A stretch of DNA of 64,000 bases from Alkalicoccobacillus porphyridii (GTDB taxonomy: Bacteria > Bacillota > Bacilli > Bacillales > Bacillaceae_D), in contig NZ_VLXZ01000003.1 in NCBI RefSeq assembly GCF_007293315.1, positions 366,640-430,639 on the forward strand, given 5' to 3'. Numbering within the stretch: position 1 is the first letter of the stretch; each line of letters begins with the position of its first letter. A program made the translations under genes and the position numbers. The notes below the pieces were generated by a model. It worked only from the letters and a program-made list of their open reading frames with translations, was not told the origin of the DNA and searched no databases. Positions 51,072-62,607 of the stretch are shown in pieces.

Positions 51072-51434
51072 TCATTTTCTTGATGTTTGTTGATTACGTG
51101 TTAATACGCCACCTTTTCTCATTACATGAGCAAGACTAGCGTGAAATTCCTGATAATCCATTGATGCAGTAGGCTTTCTCGCTATGACAACGTAATCACA
51201 GTTAGGAAGCAGCGTTTCCTGTTTTTCTTGAAACACCGTACGTATTAAACGCTTGATTCGATTACGCATCACCGCATTGCCTACTTTTTTACTCACAGAG
51301 AGTCCTAGTCTCAGCTGCTCTTGATCCTCTTTCTTAAGAACGTACAGAACAAACTGACGGTTCGCAACGGAACGACCATGATTAAATACAGCCGAAAATT
51401 CCTCATTCTTTTTAATCCGCTGTTCTTTTCTCAT
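51072..51434 (-). CDS. rnpA: Ribonuclease P protein component
   Basis: The 120-aa protein has the N-terminal [21 protein letters not shown] and the RNR signature [12 protein letters not shown]. It binds the RNase P RNA for tRNA 5' maturation. Confidence 0.96.
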   Translation of the reverse strand: MRKEQRIKKNEEFSAVFNHGRSVANRQFVLYVLKKEDQEQLRLGLSVSKKVGNAVMRNRIKRLIRTVFQEKQETLLPNCDYVVIARKPTASMDYQEFHASLAHVMRKGGVLTRNQQTSRK

Positions 51435-51470
51435 ATTTCCGCTCCTCTAAAGTTTGTTCTACTTGAAGCA

Positions 51471-51497
51471 AAAAAGACCACTGTCTGCCAGTGGTCT
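51471..51497 (-). terminator. Hairpin between rpmH and rnpA
   Basis: AGACCACTG / CAGTGGTCT with a 5-base loop, followed by TTTTTT on the minus strand. It would reduce rnpA transcription relative to rpmH. Confidence 0.7.
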
Positions 51498-51598
51498 CAG
51501 ATGTTTGATCCTTGCCGCGAACGCGTGCGCCAAAAGAAGCACATGCACAAAGCAAGTCCAAGAATCTGAAGTTGCTTATCACTGGCTATCAGCGGTTT

Positions 51599-51736
51599 TT
51601 ATGCGGACAATACTTTTCTTCCTTTTTGACGACGACGAGCTAGAACTTTACGTCCGTTACTAGTGCTCATTCTTGCACGAAAACCATGCTTTTTCTTACG
51701 CTTACGGTTATTTGGCTGAAAGGTTGGTTTACCCAT
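51599..51736 (-). CDS. rpmH: 50S ribosomal protein L34
   Basis: A 45-aa protein starting [10 protein letters not shown], with the invariant HGFRARM and ending GRKVLSA. ATG at 51736 follows a GGGGGT site. The start MGKP instead of MKR lengthens it by one residue relative to B. subtilis. Confidence 0.97.
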   Translation of the reverse strand: MGKPTFQPNNRKRKKKHGFRARMSTSNGRKVLARRRQKGRKVLSA

Positions 51737-51799
51737 TAATTACACCCCCTGCGAATTGCTCATAAAAAATAAAATTCTGGCTGTAAGACAGTCCTGTAA

Positions 51800-51829
51800 A
51801 TTATATAGAAAATAAATGACTATTGTCAA
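51800..51829 (-). promoter_or_regulatory. SigA-type promoter of rpmH-rnpA
   Basis: On the minus strand TTGACA (51829-51824) and TATAAT (51805-51800) are separated by 18 bases, about 65 bp before rpmH. Confidence 0.75.
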
Positions 51830-52125
51830 GATTAAATTAACACGATTGTCAACATCTTATTATAAACCTCTAGAAGGCTTTTCAGCAAGCCTTGATGTTG
51901 GAGGTGGATAACTGACAATTTAATTAGAGGAAAAATTCACTAAAGGATCAACGTATTCGCTACCTGGATGGCAGGCACGCTTGTGTAGAGTGAAAATCTT
52001 TGAGGATATGGTTTATCAAGAAGAATTCTGTCTTACGCAGGAGGATCTTTATTTTAGTAAGAACTTCGGCGCAATTCCCAAGAATAATTTTTTTTGGATA
52101 GAGGGCGACTCATGATTCGTTTCTT

Positions 52126-52248
52126 CCGTCGCTCCCAAAATAGGGGGCACGCTTACCGCGGGCAGGCATTGAACTAACCGGGCAAGCCCGTTCATTTCAA
52201 TAAGCCTGTTCTTCCCGCAGGTGTCGGCCCTCCTATTTTGTCCGCTTG
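52126..52248 (+). repeat. Long-palindrome repeat, copy E
   Basis: Outer arms CAAAATAGG and CCTATTTTG pair, and the inner palindrome is TTGAACTAACCGGGC / GCCCGTTCATTTCAA. It lies in the 1.7-kb rpmH-dnaA region, inside a stretch with scattered CAAGA motifs (52017, 52079). Confidence 0.85.
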
Positions 52249-52346
52249 TTTTAGATAGGCTTTGATATGACTATTTATACAAAATAAGAACTTGACCCCG
52301 GTAGTAAAAAGATCCTCTGCTTTTTCATAAATAATTGGGGCAATTA

Positions 52347-52630
52347 CCAAGATCGCTCCTCCCTCCCCGAGCGAAAAGCCCTTTAGATGAGGTATATCAA
52401 GAAGAATTTAAGCATTGCCAAGAAAGATCCTTACTTCAGCAAGAGCTCCGCAGCACTTACCAAGAAAGACAGCACGTTAGCAAGAGAATCTTCATCTTCT
52501 CCAAGAAGACTGGACTCAATACCAAGAACCAAAGCCTTTTAACAAGAACTTTCTTAGATTCATCAAGAAAGATTTCATTTTACCAAGACCGCTCCTCTCT
52601 CACCGTGCGAAATGCCCTGTGGATGGTAAA
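52347..52630. repeat. Array of helically phased CAAGA motifs
   Basis: CAAGA begins at 52398, 52419, 52440, 52461, 52481, 52502, 52523, 52543, 52564 and 52584, with gaps of 21,21,21,20,21,21,20,21,20 (186 bp over nine steps = 3 x 62). The bases between motifs are not conserved. The array is flanked by imperfect direct repeats of about 48 bp (from 52347 and from 52583, ACCAAGAYCGCTCCTC…). The region is non-coding. Confidence 0.9.
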
Positions 52631-52672
52631 GCCCTCATATTTGTCTAAATACTGATGCTAATACCTCTCATA

Positions 52673-52805
52673 GCAAGCGGACGAAAATGGAGGGCCAACA
52701 CCTGCGGGATAAAAAGGTTCAATGAGCTAACTCGACGGAGTCGAGTTAGCTCATTACCTTCCCGCGGTAAGCGTGCCCCCATTTTCGGGAGCGGCAGCCG
52801 AAGAA
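52673..52805 (-). repeat. Long-palindrome repeat, copy F (inverted)
   Basis: The same family in the opposite orientation. Outer arms CGAAAATGG / CCATTTTCG pair. The centre is a perfect 16-bp stem with a 3-base loop (AATGAGCTAACTCGAC / GTCGAGTTAGCTCATT). Confidence 0.85.
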
Positions 52806-52849
52806 ACAAAACATGATTCTCCCTCTATCTTCACAACACTCTTCTACCT

Positions 52850-53470
52850 CTTTTCAAAGACAATCCCCTCACCAGCTCAATTTGAAATTGTGACGACCGA
52901 CGATTCTGACGCTCACTTTTTTCACAACAATAATTATTTCTCCACATGATCGAAATAATCCCCAAGATCATTTTTCATTCCAAAATTCTCTTCTGCCTCT
53001 TTCAAAAATCTCTGTGGACAACTCTAAATGACATATTTCGACTTATCCTCTGAGTCATCGACAAGTTACTCACATATCTTGTGTTGTGGAAAAAAATTAG
53101 ACACAACATAGTGTGGTTTGTGGATAAATCGAACAAACCATTGCGGTATCAAGTTTGTTTTGCTATGATTATATTGTTTTCATTCGTGGATATATTATTT
53201 TGTAATGAATCCTGTCCACAGCCTGTGGGTAAAGTTGTGGACAGGATATTTTTCTATGGATTATCTTGTCCACAAGAATGTTAGTCATTCCATTTTTGAT
53301 GCTTTTCTACTATACTATTATTTTTCCACACTTTCTTCAGGTTGAATAATTATTCAGTCTGATCTTTTATGTTATACAAAACCTATACAAGCATTCCATT
53401 TAAAAGGCCTAAAGCAGGTCTTTTCTCTGTCTGTTAAGCCTGTACCATCTGATCTAAAGGAGGTCTAATC
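52850..53470. promoter_or_regulatory. oriC, part upstream of dnaA (DnaA-box cluster)
   Basis: DnaA boxes on both strands: TGTGGATAA at 53119-53127 (perfect), TGTGGGTAA at 53224-53232, and near-matches at 53013, 53212, 53236 and 53266. This corresponds to the incA/incB region of the bipartite Bacillus origin. A possible dnaA promoter (TTGCGG at 53141, 17 bases, TATGAT at 53164) lies within it, so DnaA may repress its own gene. Confidence 0.85.
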
Positions 53471-54820
53471 TTGGAAAATATTCACGACCTGTGGGAGCGG
53501 GTGCTCGCTGAAATGGAAAAAAAGGTGAGTAAGCCGAGCTTTGAGACGTGGCTGAAATCAACAAAAGCAACGGTCATTCAAAATGACACGATTACAGTGA
53601 CGGCTCCAAACGAATTTGCACGTGATTGGCTAGAGGATCATTATGCCAGTTTAACTTCAGATACGATTGAACAATTAACGGGCTCCAGGCTGGATCCTAA
53701 GTTCGTGATTCCGCAAAATGAAACGGTCGACGACTTATTGCTTGAACAGCCGCCTAAAAAGATGCCGAAGCCTGAGGCCGCTGATGAGATCTCAAGTCGT
53801 ACCATGTTAAACAGTAAATACACTTTTAATACATTTGTTATAGGCTCTGGTAACCGATTTGCTCATGCAGCTTCACTAGCTGTAGCTGAAGCACCAGCTA
53901 AAGCCTATAATCCGTTATTTATTTATGGTGGAGTCGGACTCGGGAAGACCCACTTGATGCATGCGATTGGACACTATGTGATGGAGCATAATCCCAGTGC
54001 CAATGTAGTCTATTTGTCGTCTGAAAAATTTACGAATGAATTCATTAATTCAATTCGTGACAATCGGGCCGTAAACTTCCGTAACAAATATAGAAATGTA
54101 GATGTACTGCTTATTGATGACATTCAATTCCTTGCAGGCAAAGAGCAGACGCAGGAAGAGTTTTTCCATACATTTAATGCGCTTCATGAAGAATCAAAGC
54201 AGATTGTGATCTCAAGTGACCGACCTCCAAAAGAGATTCCAACACTTGAGGACAGGCTCAGATCACGCTTTGAATGGGGTCTTATTACTGATATTACGCC
54301 ACCTGATTTAGAAACTCGGATTGCTATACTTAGAAAAAAAGCAAAGGCAGAAAATCTCGATATTCCTAATGAAGTCATGCTATATATTGCGAATCAAATT
54401 GATACAAACATCCGTGAGCTTGAAGGTGCCCTTATTCGTGTTGTGGCCTATTCGTCATTGATTAATAAGGATATGAATGCTGATTTGGCTGCTGAAGCAT
54501 TAAAAGATATTATTCCAAATTCAAAACCAAAAATGTTAACCATTACGGATATTCAAAAGCTTGTGGGTGATTATTACCAAGTAAAGCTTGATGATTTTAA
54601 AGCGAAGAAACGTACGAAGTCAGTTGCATTTCCAAGACAAATTGCGATGTATCTGTCACGCGAACTTACAGATTCATCACTTCCGAAAATCGGTAGTGAA
54701 TTTGGCGGAAGAGATCACACCACCGTCATTCATGCACACGAAAAAATATCAAAGCTGCTTCATACCGATCAAGAACTTCAACAAAAAATTCAAGCGATCA
54801 CTGAACAGCTTCGGGGATAA
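53471..54820 (+). CDS. dnaA: Chromosomal replication initiator DnaA
   Basis: The 449-aa protein starts at TTG behind AAAGGAGG. Domain I is at the N-terminus ([22 protein letters not shown]), domain III has Walker [11 protein letters not shown] and [10 protein letters not shown], and domain IV has the signature [13 protein letters not shown]. Normal length, without a long domain II linker. Confidence 0.98.
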   Translation: MENIHDLWERVLAEMEKKVSKPSFETWLKSTKATVIQNDTITVTAPNEFARDWLEDHYASLTSDTIEQLTGSRLDPKFVIPQNETVDDLLLEQPPKKMPKPEAADEISSRTMLNSKYTFNTFVIGSGNRFAHAASLAVAEAPAKAYNPLFIYGGVGLGKTHLMHAIGHYVMEHNPSANVVYLSSEKFTNEFINSIRDNRAVNFRNKYRNVDVLLIDDIQFLAGKEQTQEEFFHTFNALHEESKQIVISSDRPPKEIPTLEDRLRSRFEWGLITDITPPDLETRIAILRKKAKAENLDIPNEVMLYIANQIDTNIRELEGALIRVVAYSSLINKDMNADLAAEALKDIIPNSKPKMLTITDIQKLVGDYYQVKLDDFKAKKRTKSVAFPRQIAMYLSRELTDSSLPKIGSEFGGRDHTTVIHAHEKISKLLHTDQELQQKIQAITEQLRG

Positions 54821-54988
54821 CACCTGTGCATAGTGTGGGTAAACCATTCAACGCTATACACAGCTTACCCACATGTGTATAACCTTGTATTAATAGGCTT
54901 TTTGGACTTATCCACAAAATCACAGCCCCTATTACTACTGAGACTATATTTTTAATTATAATTAATTAGATTAAAGGAGCCATTTAGC
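54821..54988. promoter_or_regulatory. oriC, dnaA-dnaN part with unwinding region
   Basis: DnaA boxes TGTGGGTAA (54834), TTACCCACA (54865), TGTGTATAA (54874) and TTATCCACA (54908-54916). A GC-rich CAGCCCC and then TATTACTACTGAGACTATA lead into an AT-only stretch before dnaN. This box-GC-trinucleotide order resembles the DnaA-trio unwinding element of B. subtilis. Confidence 0.85.
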
Positions 54989-56128
54989 ATGCATTTTGTG
55001 ATCGAAAGAAATCGTTTTGTTCATGATGTTCAAAACGTAGCAAAAGCTGTTTCTTCAAGAACCACTATTCCGATACTAACAGGAATGAAACTAGTGGCCA
55101 CAAATGAAGGAGTCACACTAACTGGTAGTGACTCAGATATTTCCATCGAGACGTTTATTCCTGTAGAAGAAGGCGATCTTCAGCTCGTAGATATTAAGCA
55201 AGAAGGAAGCATCGTTCTACAAGCACGTTTCTTTGCGGAAATTGTAAAGAAACTGCCTGGAGAGCAAATTGAAATTAGCGTGCTGGATCAGCTAAGTGCC
55301 ACGATTCGTTCAGGTGCGTCTGTCTTTACGCTAAATGGACTCGATCCAGAGGAATATCCGCGACTTCCACAGTTGGAAGAGGATCTAATGTTTAAATTGC
55401 CTCAGGATATGCTAAAGAACATTATCCGCCAAACCGTATTTGCCGTGTCCACTCAGGAAACACGACCTGTGTTGACAGGTGTAAACCTAGAGATTGAAAA
55501 CGGGGAATTAATCTGTACTGCAACAGATAGCAGAAGATTGGCGATGAGAACATCCACTGTAGAGCGGAACGATCAAGAGCTATCGTTTAAAAATGTTGTT
55601 ATTCCAGGTAAAAGTCTTACGGAGCTTAGTAGAATTCTTGAAGAAAATGATGAGTTGATAGAAATCGTAGTAACAGAAAACCAGATTCTATTTAAGCTGG
55701 GACATACGATGTTTTTCTCAAGACTACTTGACGGAAAATATCCAGTCACAAGTAGCATGATTCCAACACAATCCAAGACATCGTTTTCGGTTCAAACGAA
55801 ATCACTTCTGCAGACATTGGAACGAGCCTTATTACTTTCAGATGGGAAAAACAATGTGGTGACCTTAAAAACGTTACCGGATCAGCAAATCGAAATTACA
55901 TCTGTATCTCCTGAGATCGGAAAAGTCACAGAGGATCTAACAACTTCTGAACAAGAGGGAGAAGAGATGAGAATTTCCTTTAACGGAAAAATAGTCATCG
56001 ATGCCTTAAAGGTTATCGATAGTGAAAAAGTTAATATCATGTTCACAGGAGCCATGAGTGCATTTGTGTTAAGACCAACAGATCATAAGCACTATCTGCA
56101 TTTATTCTCTCCAGTACGTACATACTAG
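54989..56128 (+). CDS. dnaN: DNA polymerase III beta subunit (sliding clamp)
   Basis: A 379-aa three-domain clamp of normal length, ending DHKHYLHLFSPVRTY. ATG follows AAAGGAG. Confidence 0.98.
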   Translation: MHFVIERNRFVHDVQNVAKAVSSRTTIPILTGMKLVATNEGVTLTGSDSDISIETFIPVEEGDLQLVDIKQEGSIVLQARFFAEIVKKLPGEQIEISVLDQLSATIRSGASVFTLNGLDPEEYPRLPQLEEDLMFKLPQDMLKNIIRQTVFAVSTQETRPVLTGVNLEIENGELICTATDSRRLAMRTSTVERNDQELSFKNVVIPGKSLTELSRILEENDELIEIVVTENQILFKLGHTMFFSRLLDGKYPVTSSMIPTQSKTSFSVQTKSLLQTLERALLLSDGKNNVVTLKTLPDQQIEITSVSPEIGKVTEDLTTSEQEGEEMRISFNGKIVIDALKVIDSEKVNIMFTGAMSAFVLRPTDHKHYLHLFSPVRTY

Positions 56129-56222
56129 GACCATGTGGCTCTCTTAAAGATTGGACTTGGCTAGCAGGCGCTAGTCTAGTACAATAGTTATTAGAGAAAG
56201 TATGTAAAATTGAACGGAACTA

Positions 56223-56252
56223 GAAGACAGCAGCTCAGATGAATTGCTGTCT
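56223..56252 (+). terminator. Hairpin between dnaN and yaaA
   Basis: AAGACAGCA / TGCTGTCTT with a 12-base loop and a moderate T-rich tail; possible partial terminator. Confidence 0.55.
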
Positions 56253-56299
56253 TCCCTTTCTTATAACCCTCAAAAATGAGGAAGAAAAAGAGGTACAAC

Positions 56300-56521
56300 A
56301 TGAATGTACTAAAGATTTCAACGCCGTATATTACCCTTGGTCAGTTGCTGAAGGAAGCTGGTGTGATTGATACAGGGGGGATGGCTAAATGGTATCTCAG
56401 TGAGTATGAAGTGCTGGTGAATGATGAGTCAGAGGATCGTCGTGGCAAAAAGCTGAGAGTGGGTGATGTGGTCCGTTTCTCAGACGGCACATCCATTGAA
56501 ATTGCACAGACCGAGGAGTAA
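56300..56521 (+). CDS. yaaA: S4-domain RNA-binding protein YaaA
   Basis: A 73-aa S4-like protein (ITLGQLLKEAGVIDTGGMAKWYL, VNDESEDRRGKKLRVGD). ATG at 56300 follows AAGAGG. It precedes recF by 4 bases. Confidence 0.92.
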   Translation: MNVLKISTPYITLGQLLKEAGVIDTGGMAKWYLSEYEVLVNDESEDRRGKKLRVGDVVRFSDGTSIEIAQTEE

Positions 56522-56525
56522 AAAG

Positions 56526-57647
56526 ATGAGGGTCAACAAGCTATCTTTAAAACACTATCGGAACTATGCCAAAGCTGAGCTTACATTCAACAAGCAGGTT
56601 CACGTCTTTGTTGGCGAAAATGCGCAAGGGAAAACCAATGTCCTAGAAGCGATTTATGTGCTCGCCATGGCAAAATCCCACCGCACAGCGAAGGATAAGG
56701 AATTAATTAGCTGGCAGGAGGAGTATGCAGGTATTTACGGTGAAGCACAGACAAGAACAAGTAAGCTAACACTGGAATTAGCCGTTTCTAGTAAAGGGAA
56801 AAGAGTAAAGCTTAATGGGTTGGAGCAACGACGCCTCAGTGAGTACGTCGGAGCTCTTAATGTCGTTATGTTTGCACCAGAAGATCTTCATCTGGTAAAA
56901 GGGAGCCCTCAAGGAAGACGTCGCTTTATGGATATGGAGCTCGGACAAATTAGTCCAGTCTATCTTCATCATAGCAGTCGTTACCAGAAGATTTTGCAAC
57001 AACGAAATTCTTTGCTGCGAGATTGGCACAGAAAACCTTCTGTCGATATGATGGATATCCTGACCGAGCAATTGATTGAAACGGCTGCTGAGTTGATTAA
57101 ACGGCGAGCTGAATTTATAAAAAAGCTTGAGCGTTGGGCTCAAACGATTCATTCTGACATTTCGCGTGGCACAGAGGACCTACAGCTTCTCTATCTTTCA
57201 TCCATAGAGGTATTAGAAGACTTGAACTTGTCGAACCTAAAAGAGAGACTACATGCTGTCTATGAAAAGAAAAAAGAAAAAGAACGGATTCGAGGAACGA
57301 CTCTTTTTGGCCCGCATCGTGAAGATTTGGGTTTTCTCGTGAATGGCAAGGATGTTCAAAGCTTTGGTTCTCAAGGTCAGCAACGAACAACCGCACTGGC
57401 TTTAAAGCTGGCTGAGATTGAGCTAATCAAAGAAGAAGTGGGTGAGTATCCAGTATTGTTGCTTGATGATGTCCTCTCTGAATTGGATGACTACAGGCAG
57501 TCTCATCTGCTAGAAACGATCCAGAAAAAGGTACAGACATTTGTGACAACAACGGGGCTTGCCGGAGTGCACAAAAAGGCATTGGAAAGTGCAGAGATTT
57601 TTGAAGTGAAAGCGGGCCATATTCAAGTGCTCCCAACGCTTTCTTAA
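56526..57647 (+). CDS. recF: DNA repair/replication protein RecF
   Basis: The 373-aa SMC-like ATPase has Walker A GENAQGKTNVLE, a signature near SFGSQGQQRTTALALK and Walker B VLLLDDVLSELD. ATG at 56526 follows GAGGAG. It loads RecA at gaps. Confidence 0.97.
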   Translation: MRVNKLSLKHYRNYAKAELTFNKQVHVFVGENAQGKTNVLEAIYVLAMAKSHRTAKDKELISWQEEYAGIYGEAQTRTSKLTLELAVSSKGKRVKLNGLEQRRLSEYVGALNVVMFAPEDLHLVKGSPQGRRRFMDMELGQISPVYLHHSSRYQKILQQRNSLLRDWHRKPSVDMMDILTEQLIETAAELIKRRAEFIKKLERWAQTIHSDISRGTEDLQLLYLSSIEVLEDLNLSNLKERLHAVYEKKKEKERIRGTTLFGPHREDLGFLVNGKDVQSFGSQGQQRTTALALKLAEIELIKEEVGEYPVLLLDDVLSELDDYRQSHLLETIQKKVQTFVTTTGLAGVHKKALESAEIFEVKAGHIQVLPTLS

Positions 57648-57689
57648 TATAGACATATACAAGGGAAAATGCTCGAGTGAGGTGATGGT

Positions 57690-57950
57690 GTGTTTATTCA
57701 TTTGGGCGGAGACGTAATGGTACAAGCAGAGGAAATTATTGCGATTCTTCACTACGAGGAAGACAATGTGGCAGACGCAACAAAAACCTTTTTAGAGCAT
57801 GCTTCTCATTCCGAAGCAATTACGATTACTCCGGATCTTATAAAATCTATTATAATTACAGACCAATTTATTTATTATGCTCCTGTCTCTTCTAGTACAT
57901 TAAACCGAAGAATGCTTATAGGGGTCGGCTTAAAAGAAGAAATAGAGTAA
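57690..57950 (+). CDS. remB: RemB (YaaB) extracellular-matrix regulator
   Basis: An 86-aa protein of the RemA/RemB family (MFIHLGGDVMVQAEEIIAIL). It starts at GTG behind GAGGTGATG. In B. subtilis it promotes matrix gene expression. Confidence 0.9.
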   Translation: MFIHLGGDVMVQAEEIIAILHYEEDNVADATKTFLEHASHSEAITITPDLIKSIIITDQFIYYAPVSSSTLNRRMLIGVGLKEEIE

Positions 57951-57981
57951 GACAGGTCATTTCGTAAGATGTTTAAGATAA

Positions 57982-59928
<1,947 letters not shown>

Positions 59929-59970
59929 GCGGGCAAAAGAACTCAAGTAGCATTGATGGAGGTTTAGAAA

Positions 59971-62472
59971 ATGGCTGAGCAGAATCAATCAAATATTACA
60001 GAAATTAATATAGGCCAGGAAATGCAGACATCCTTTATGGATTATGCAATGAGCGTTATTGTCAGCCGTGCACTTCCCGATGCCAGAGACGGTCTTAAAC
60101 CCGTGCATCGTCGGATTTTGTATGCAATGAATGATTTAGGTATGACCCCTGATAAAGCCTACAAGAAATCAGCCAGAATTGTCGGCGATGTCATCGGTAA
60201 GTATCACCCACATGGTGACTCTGCTGTATACGAAACGATGGTACGGATGGCGCAGGATTTTAGCTACCGTTATATGCTTGTGGATGGTCACGGGAACTTC
60301 GGTTCTGTAGATGGTGATTCCGCAGCAGCCATGCGTTACACGGAAGCAAAGATGTCCAAGATCTCAATGGAACTTGTGCGCGATATCAACAAGGATACAA
60401 TTGATTTCCAAGACAACTATGACGGCTCTGAGCAAGAGCCTGTTGTTATGCCGGCCCGTTTTCCGAATTTACTCGTAAACGGGGCTTCAGGGATTGCTGT
60501 TGGTATGGCTACCAATATTCCCCCTCATCAATTGGGAGAAGTAATAGATGGGGTTTTAGCTCTATCTGAAAATCGTGAAATTGATATAGCTGAGCTTATG
60601 GAGTACATTCCAGGTCCAGACTTCCCAACAGGGGCAGAGATTCTTGGTCGTTCCGGTATTCGCCGCGCCTACCAAACGGGTCGAGGCTCGATTACACTAC
60701 GTGCAAAGTCAGAGATCGAAGAAAATGGTGGTAAGCAGCGTATTATTGTCACAGAACTTCCTTACCAGGTGAATAAAGCACGTTTAATCGAGAAAATCGC
60801 CGAGTTGGTTCGTGATAAAAAGATTGAGGGAATTACCGATTTACGTGATGAGTCAGATCGTACCGGGATGCGTATTGTTATTGAAGTGAGACGAGATGCT
60901 AATGCCAATGTTCTTTTAAACAATTTGCATAAGCAAACCGCGCTTCAATCAAGCTTTGGAATTAACCTGCTTGCTTTAGTAGGCGGACGTCCAAAGGTAT
61001 TAAATTTAAAAGAGTGTTTAGAGGAATACCTGGATCACCAAATTGTTGTTACACGAAGAAGAACAGCCTTTGAATTAAAAAAGGCTGAGGCTAGAGCTCA
61101 TATCCTAGAGGGATTACGTATTGCACTAGATCACTTGGATGAAGTCATCAGCCTCATTCGTGCGTCACAAACAACGGAAATTGCTCGTAATGGCTTAATG
61201 GAGCGTTTTGAATTAAGTTATGATCAATCCCAAGCGATTTTGGACATGCGTTTACAGCGTTTAACGGGTCTAGAGCGTGATAAGATTGAGGGCGAATATA
61301 AAGAGCTTCAGGAACGAATTGCTGAGCTTAAGGAAATTTTAGCAAATGAATATAAGGTTTTAGAGATTATCCGCACGGAGCTTTTAGCTGTGAAGGAACG
61401 CTACAATGATGAGCGCCGCACAGTGATCTCAATGAGTGAGGATCATCTTGAGGATGAGGACTTGATAGCGCGTCAAAATATCATTATTACCTTAAGTCAT
61501 AATGGGTACATTAAGCGACTACCCATCTCCACCTACAAGAGTCAAAAGCGTGGAGGAAAAGGCATTCAGGCAATGGGCACAAATGATAATGATTTTGTCT
61601 CCCATCTGTTTACAACAAATACTCATCACACCATTCTATTCTTTACAAATAAAGGGAAGGTGTATCGTCTGAAGGGATATGAGATTCCTGAGCTTGGCAG
61701 AACAGCTAAGGGTATCCCGATTATTAACCTACTTCAAATTGAACAAGGCGAGTATATTAGTACCGTTATTCCAATTGAAGAATTTAACGATGACTCGTAT
61801 CTGTTCTTCCTTACAAAAGAGGGAATTGCTAAGCGTACACAGCTTTCAGCCTTTGCCAATATTCGCAAGGGTGGATTATTTGCCATTAACCTGCGTGGAG
61901 AAGATGAGCTTCATGGCGTACGCTTAACGGGCGGCGATGAAGAAATTATCATCGGAACAAGACAAGGGATGGCGATCCGTTTCCATGAGAATGATGTAAG
62001 GCTGATGGGCCGAACAGCTGGTGGGGTAAAAGGGATTACCCTTTCAAATGAAGATCATGTTGTCGGTATGGATGTGGTTGTGTCTGATCAGGATGTATTG
62101 ATTGTTTCTGAGAAAGGGTACGGCAAGCGTACACCGATAGAAGAATACAGAATACAGAATCGTGGCGGTAAAGGCATTAAGACCTCAAATATTACAGATA
62201 AAACGGGTGCACTCGTTTCTTTAAAAGTGGTCTCGCTTGAAAGTGATATAATGATTATTACTGCAAGTGGTGTCATTATCCGTACTCAGGTAGAGCCAAT
62301 TTCACAAACAAGTCGTAACACGCAAGGGGTTAAGTTAATCCGCGTCGACGAAGGTGAAGAAGTAGCCACAGTAGCACGAGTGGATATTGAAGATGATGAA
62401 GTAGAAGAGCTTTTAGAGGAAGAGCAAGCTCAAACAAATGATGAGCAAGAATCCGAATCTACAGAAGAATAA
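59971..62472 (+). CDS. gyrA: DNA gyrase subunit A
   Basis: An 833-aa protein with catalytic Tyr123 in [10 protein letters not shown]. The quinolone pocket has wild-type Ser84 (HGDSAVYE). The C-terminal beta-pinwheel has the GyrA box QKRGGKG, followed by an acidic tail. ATG follows GGAGG. Confidence 0.98.
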   Translation: MAEQNQSNITEINIGQEMQTSFMDYAMSVIVSRALPDARDGLKPVHRRILYAMNDLGMTPDKAYKKSARIVGDVIGKYHPHGDSAVYETMVRMAQDFSYRYMLVDGHGNFGSVDGDSAAAMRYTEAKMSKISMELVRDINKDTIDFQDNYDGSEQEPVVMPARFPNLLVNGASGIAVGMATNIPPHQLGEVIDGVLALSENREIDIAELMEYIPGPDFPTGAEILGRSGIRRAYQTGRGSITLRAKSEIEENGGKQRIIVTELPYQVNKARLIEKIAELVRDKKIEGITDLRDESDRTGMRIVIEVRRDANANVLLNNLHKQTALQSSFGINLLALVGGRPKVLNLKECLEEYLDHQIVVTRRRTAFELKKAEARAHILEGLRIALDHLDEVISLIRASQTTEIARNGLMERFELSYDQSQAILDMRLQRLTGLERDKIEGEYKELQERIAELKEILANEYKVLEIIRTELLAVKERYNDERRTVISMSEDHLEDEDLIARQNIIITLSHNGYIKRLPISTYKSQKRGGKGIQAMGTNDNDFVSHLFTTNTHHTILFFTNKGKVYRLKGYEIPELGRTAKGIPIINLLQIEQGEYISTVIPIEEFNDDSYLFFLTKEGIAKRTQLSAFANIRKGGLFAINLRGEDELHGVRLTGGDEEIIIGTRQGMAIRFHENDVRLMGRTAGGVKGITLSNEDHVVGMDVVVSDQDVLIVSEKGYGKRTPIEEYRIQNRGGKGIKTSNITDKTGALVSLKVVSLESDIMIITASGVIIRTQVEPISQTSRNTQGVKLIRVDEGEEVATVARVDIEDDEVEELLEEEQAQTNDEQESESTEE

Positions 62473-62477
62473 TCATG

Positions 62478-62504
62478 AAACCGACCGAATGAGGTCGGTT
62501 TTTT
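62478..62504 (+). terminator. Terminator of gyrA
   Basis: AAACCGACC / GGTCGGTTT with a 6-base loop followed by TTTTTT. Confidence 0.9.
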
Positions 62505-62607
62505 CTTTGCTATTTTTTAATAATATTTCCCAACTAACAGATTTTGGCGTATAATAAAGGAGTATAGATCTAGTTCTAAAGTAATATTAGATAGGGGAGT
62601 TCATTAT

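Noticed and set aside
52347..52630. CRISPR-like or DnaA-box array
   Set aside because: Motifs are only five bases long, with 15-16 bp of variable sequence between them, and they do not match TTATNCACA.
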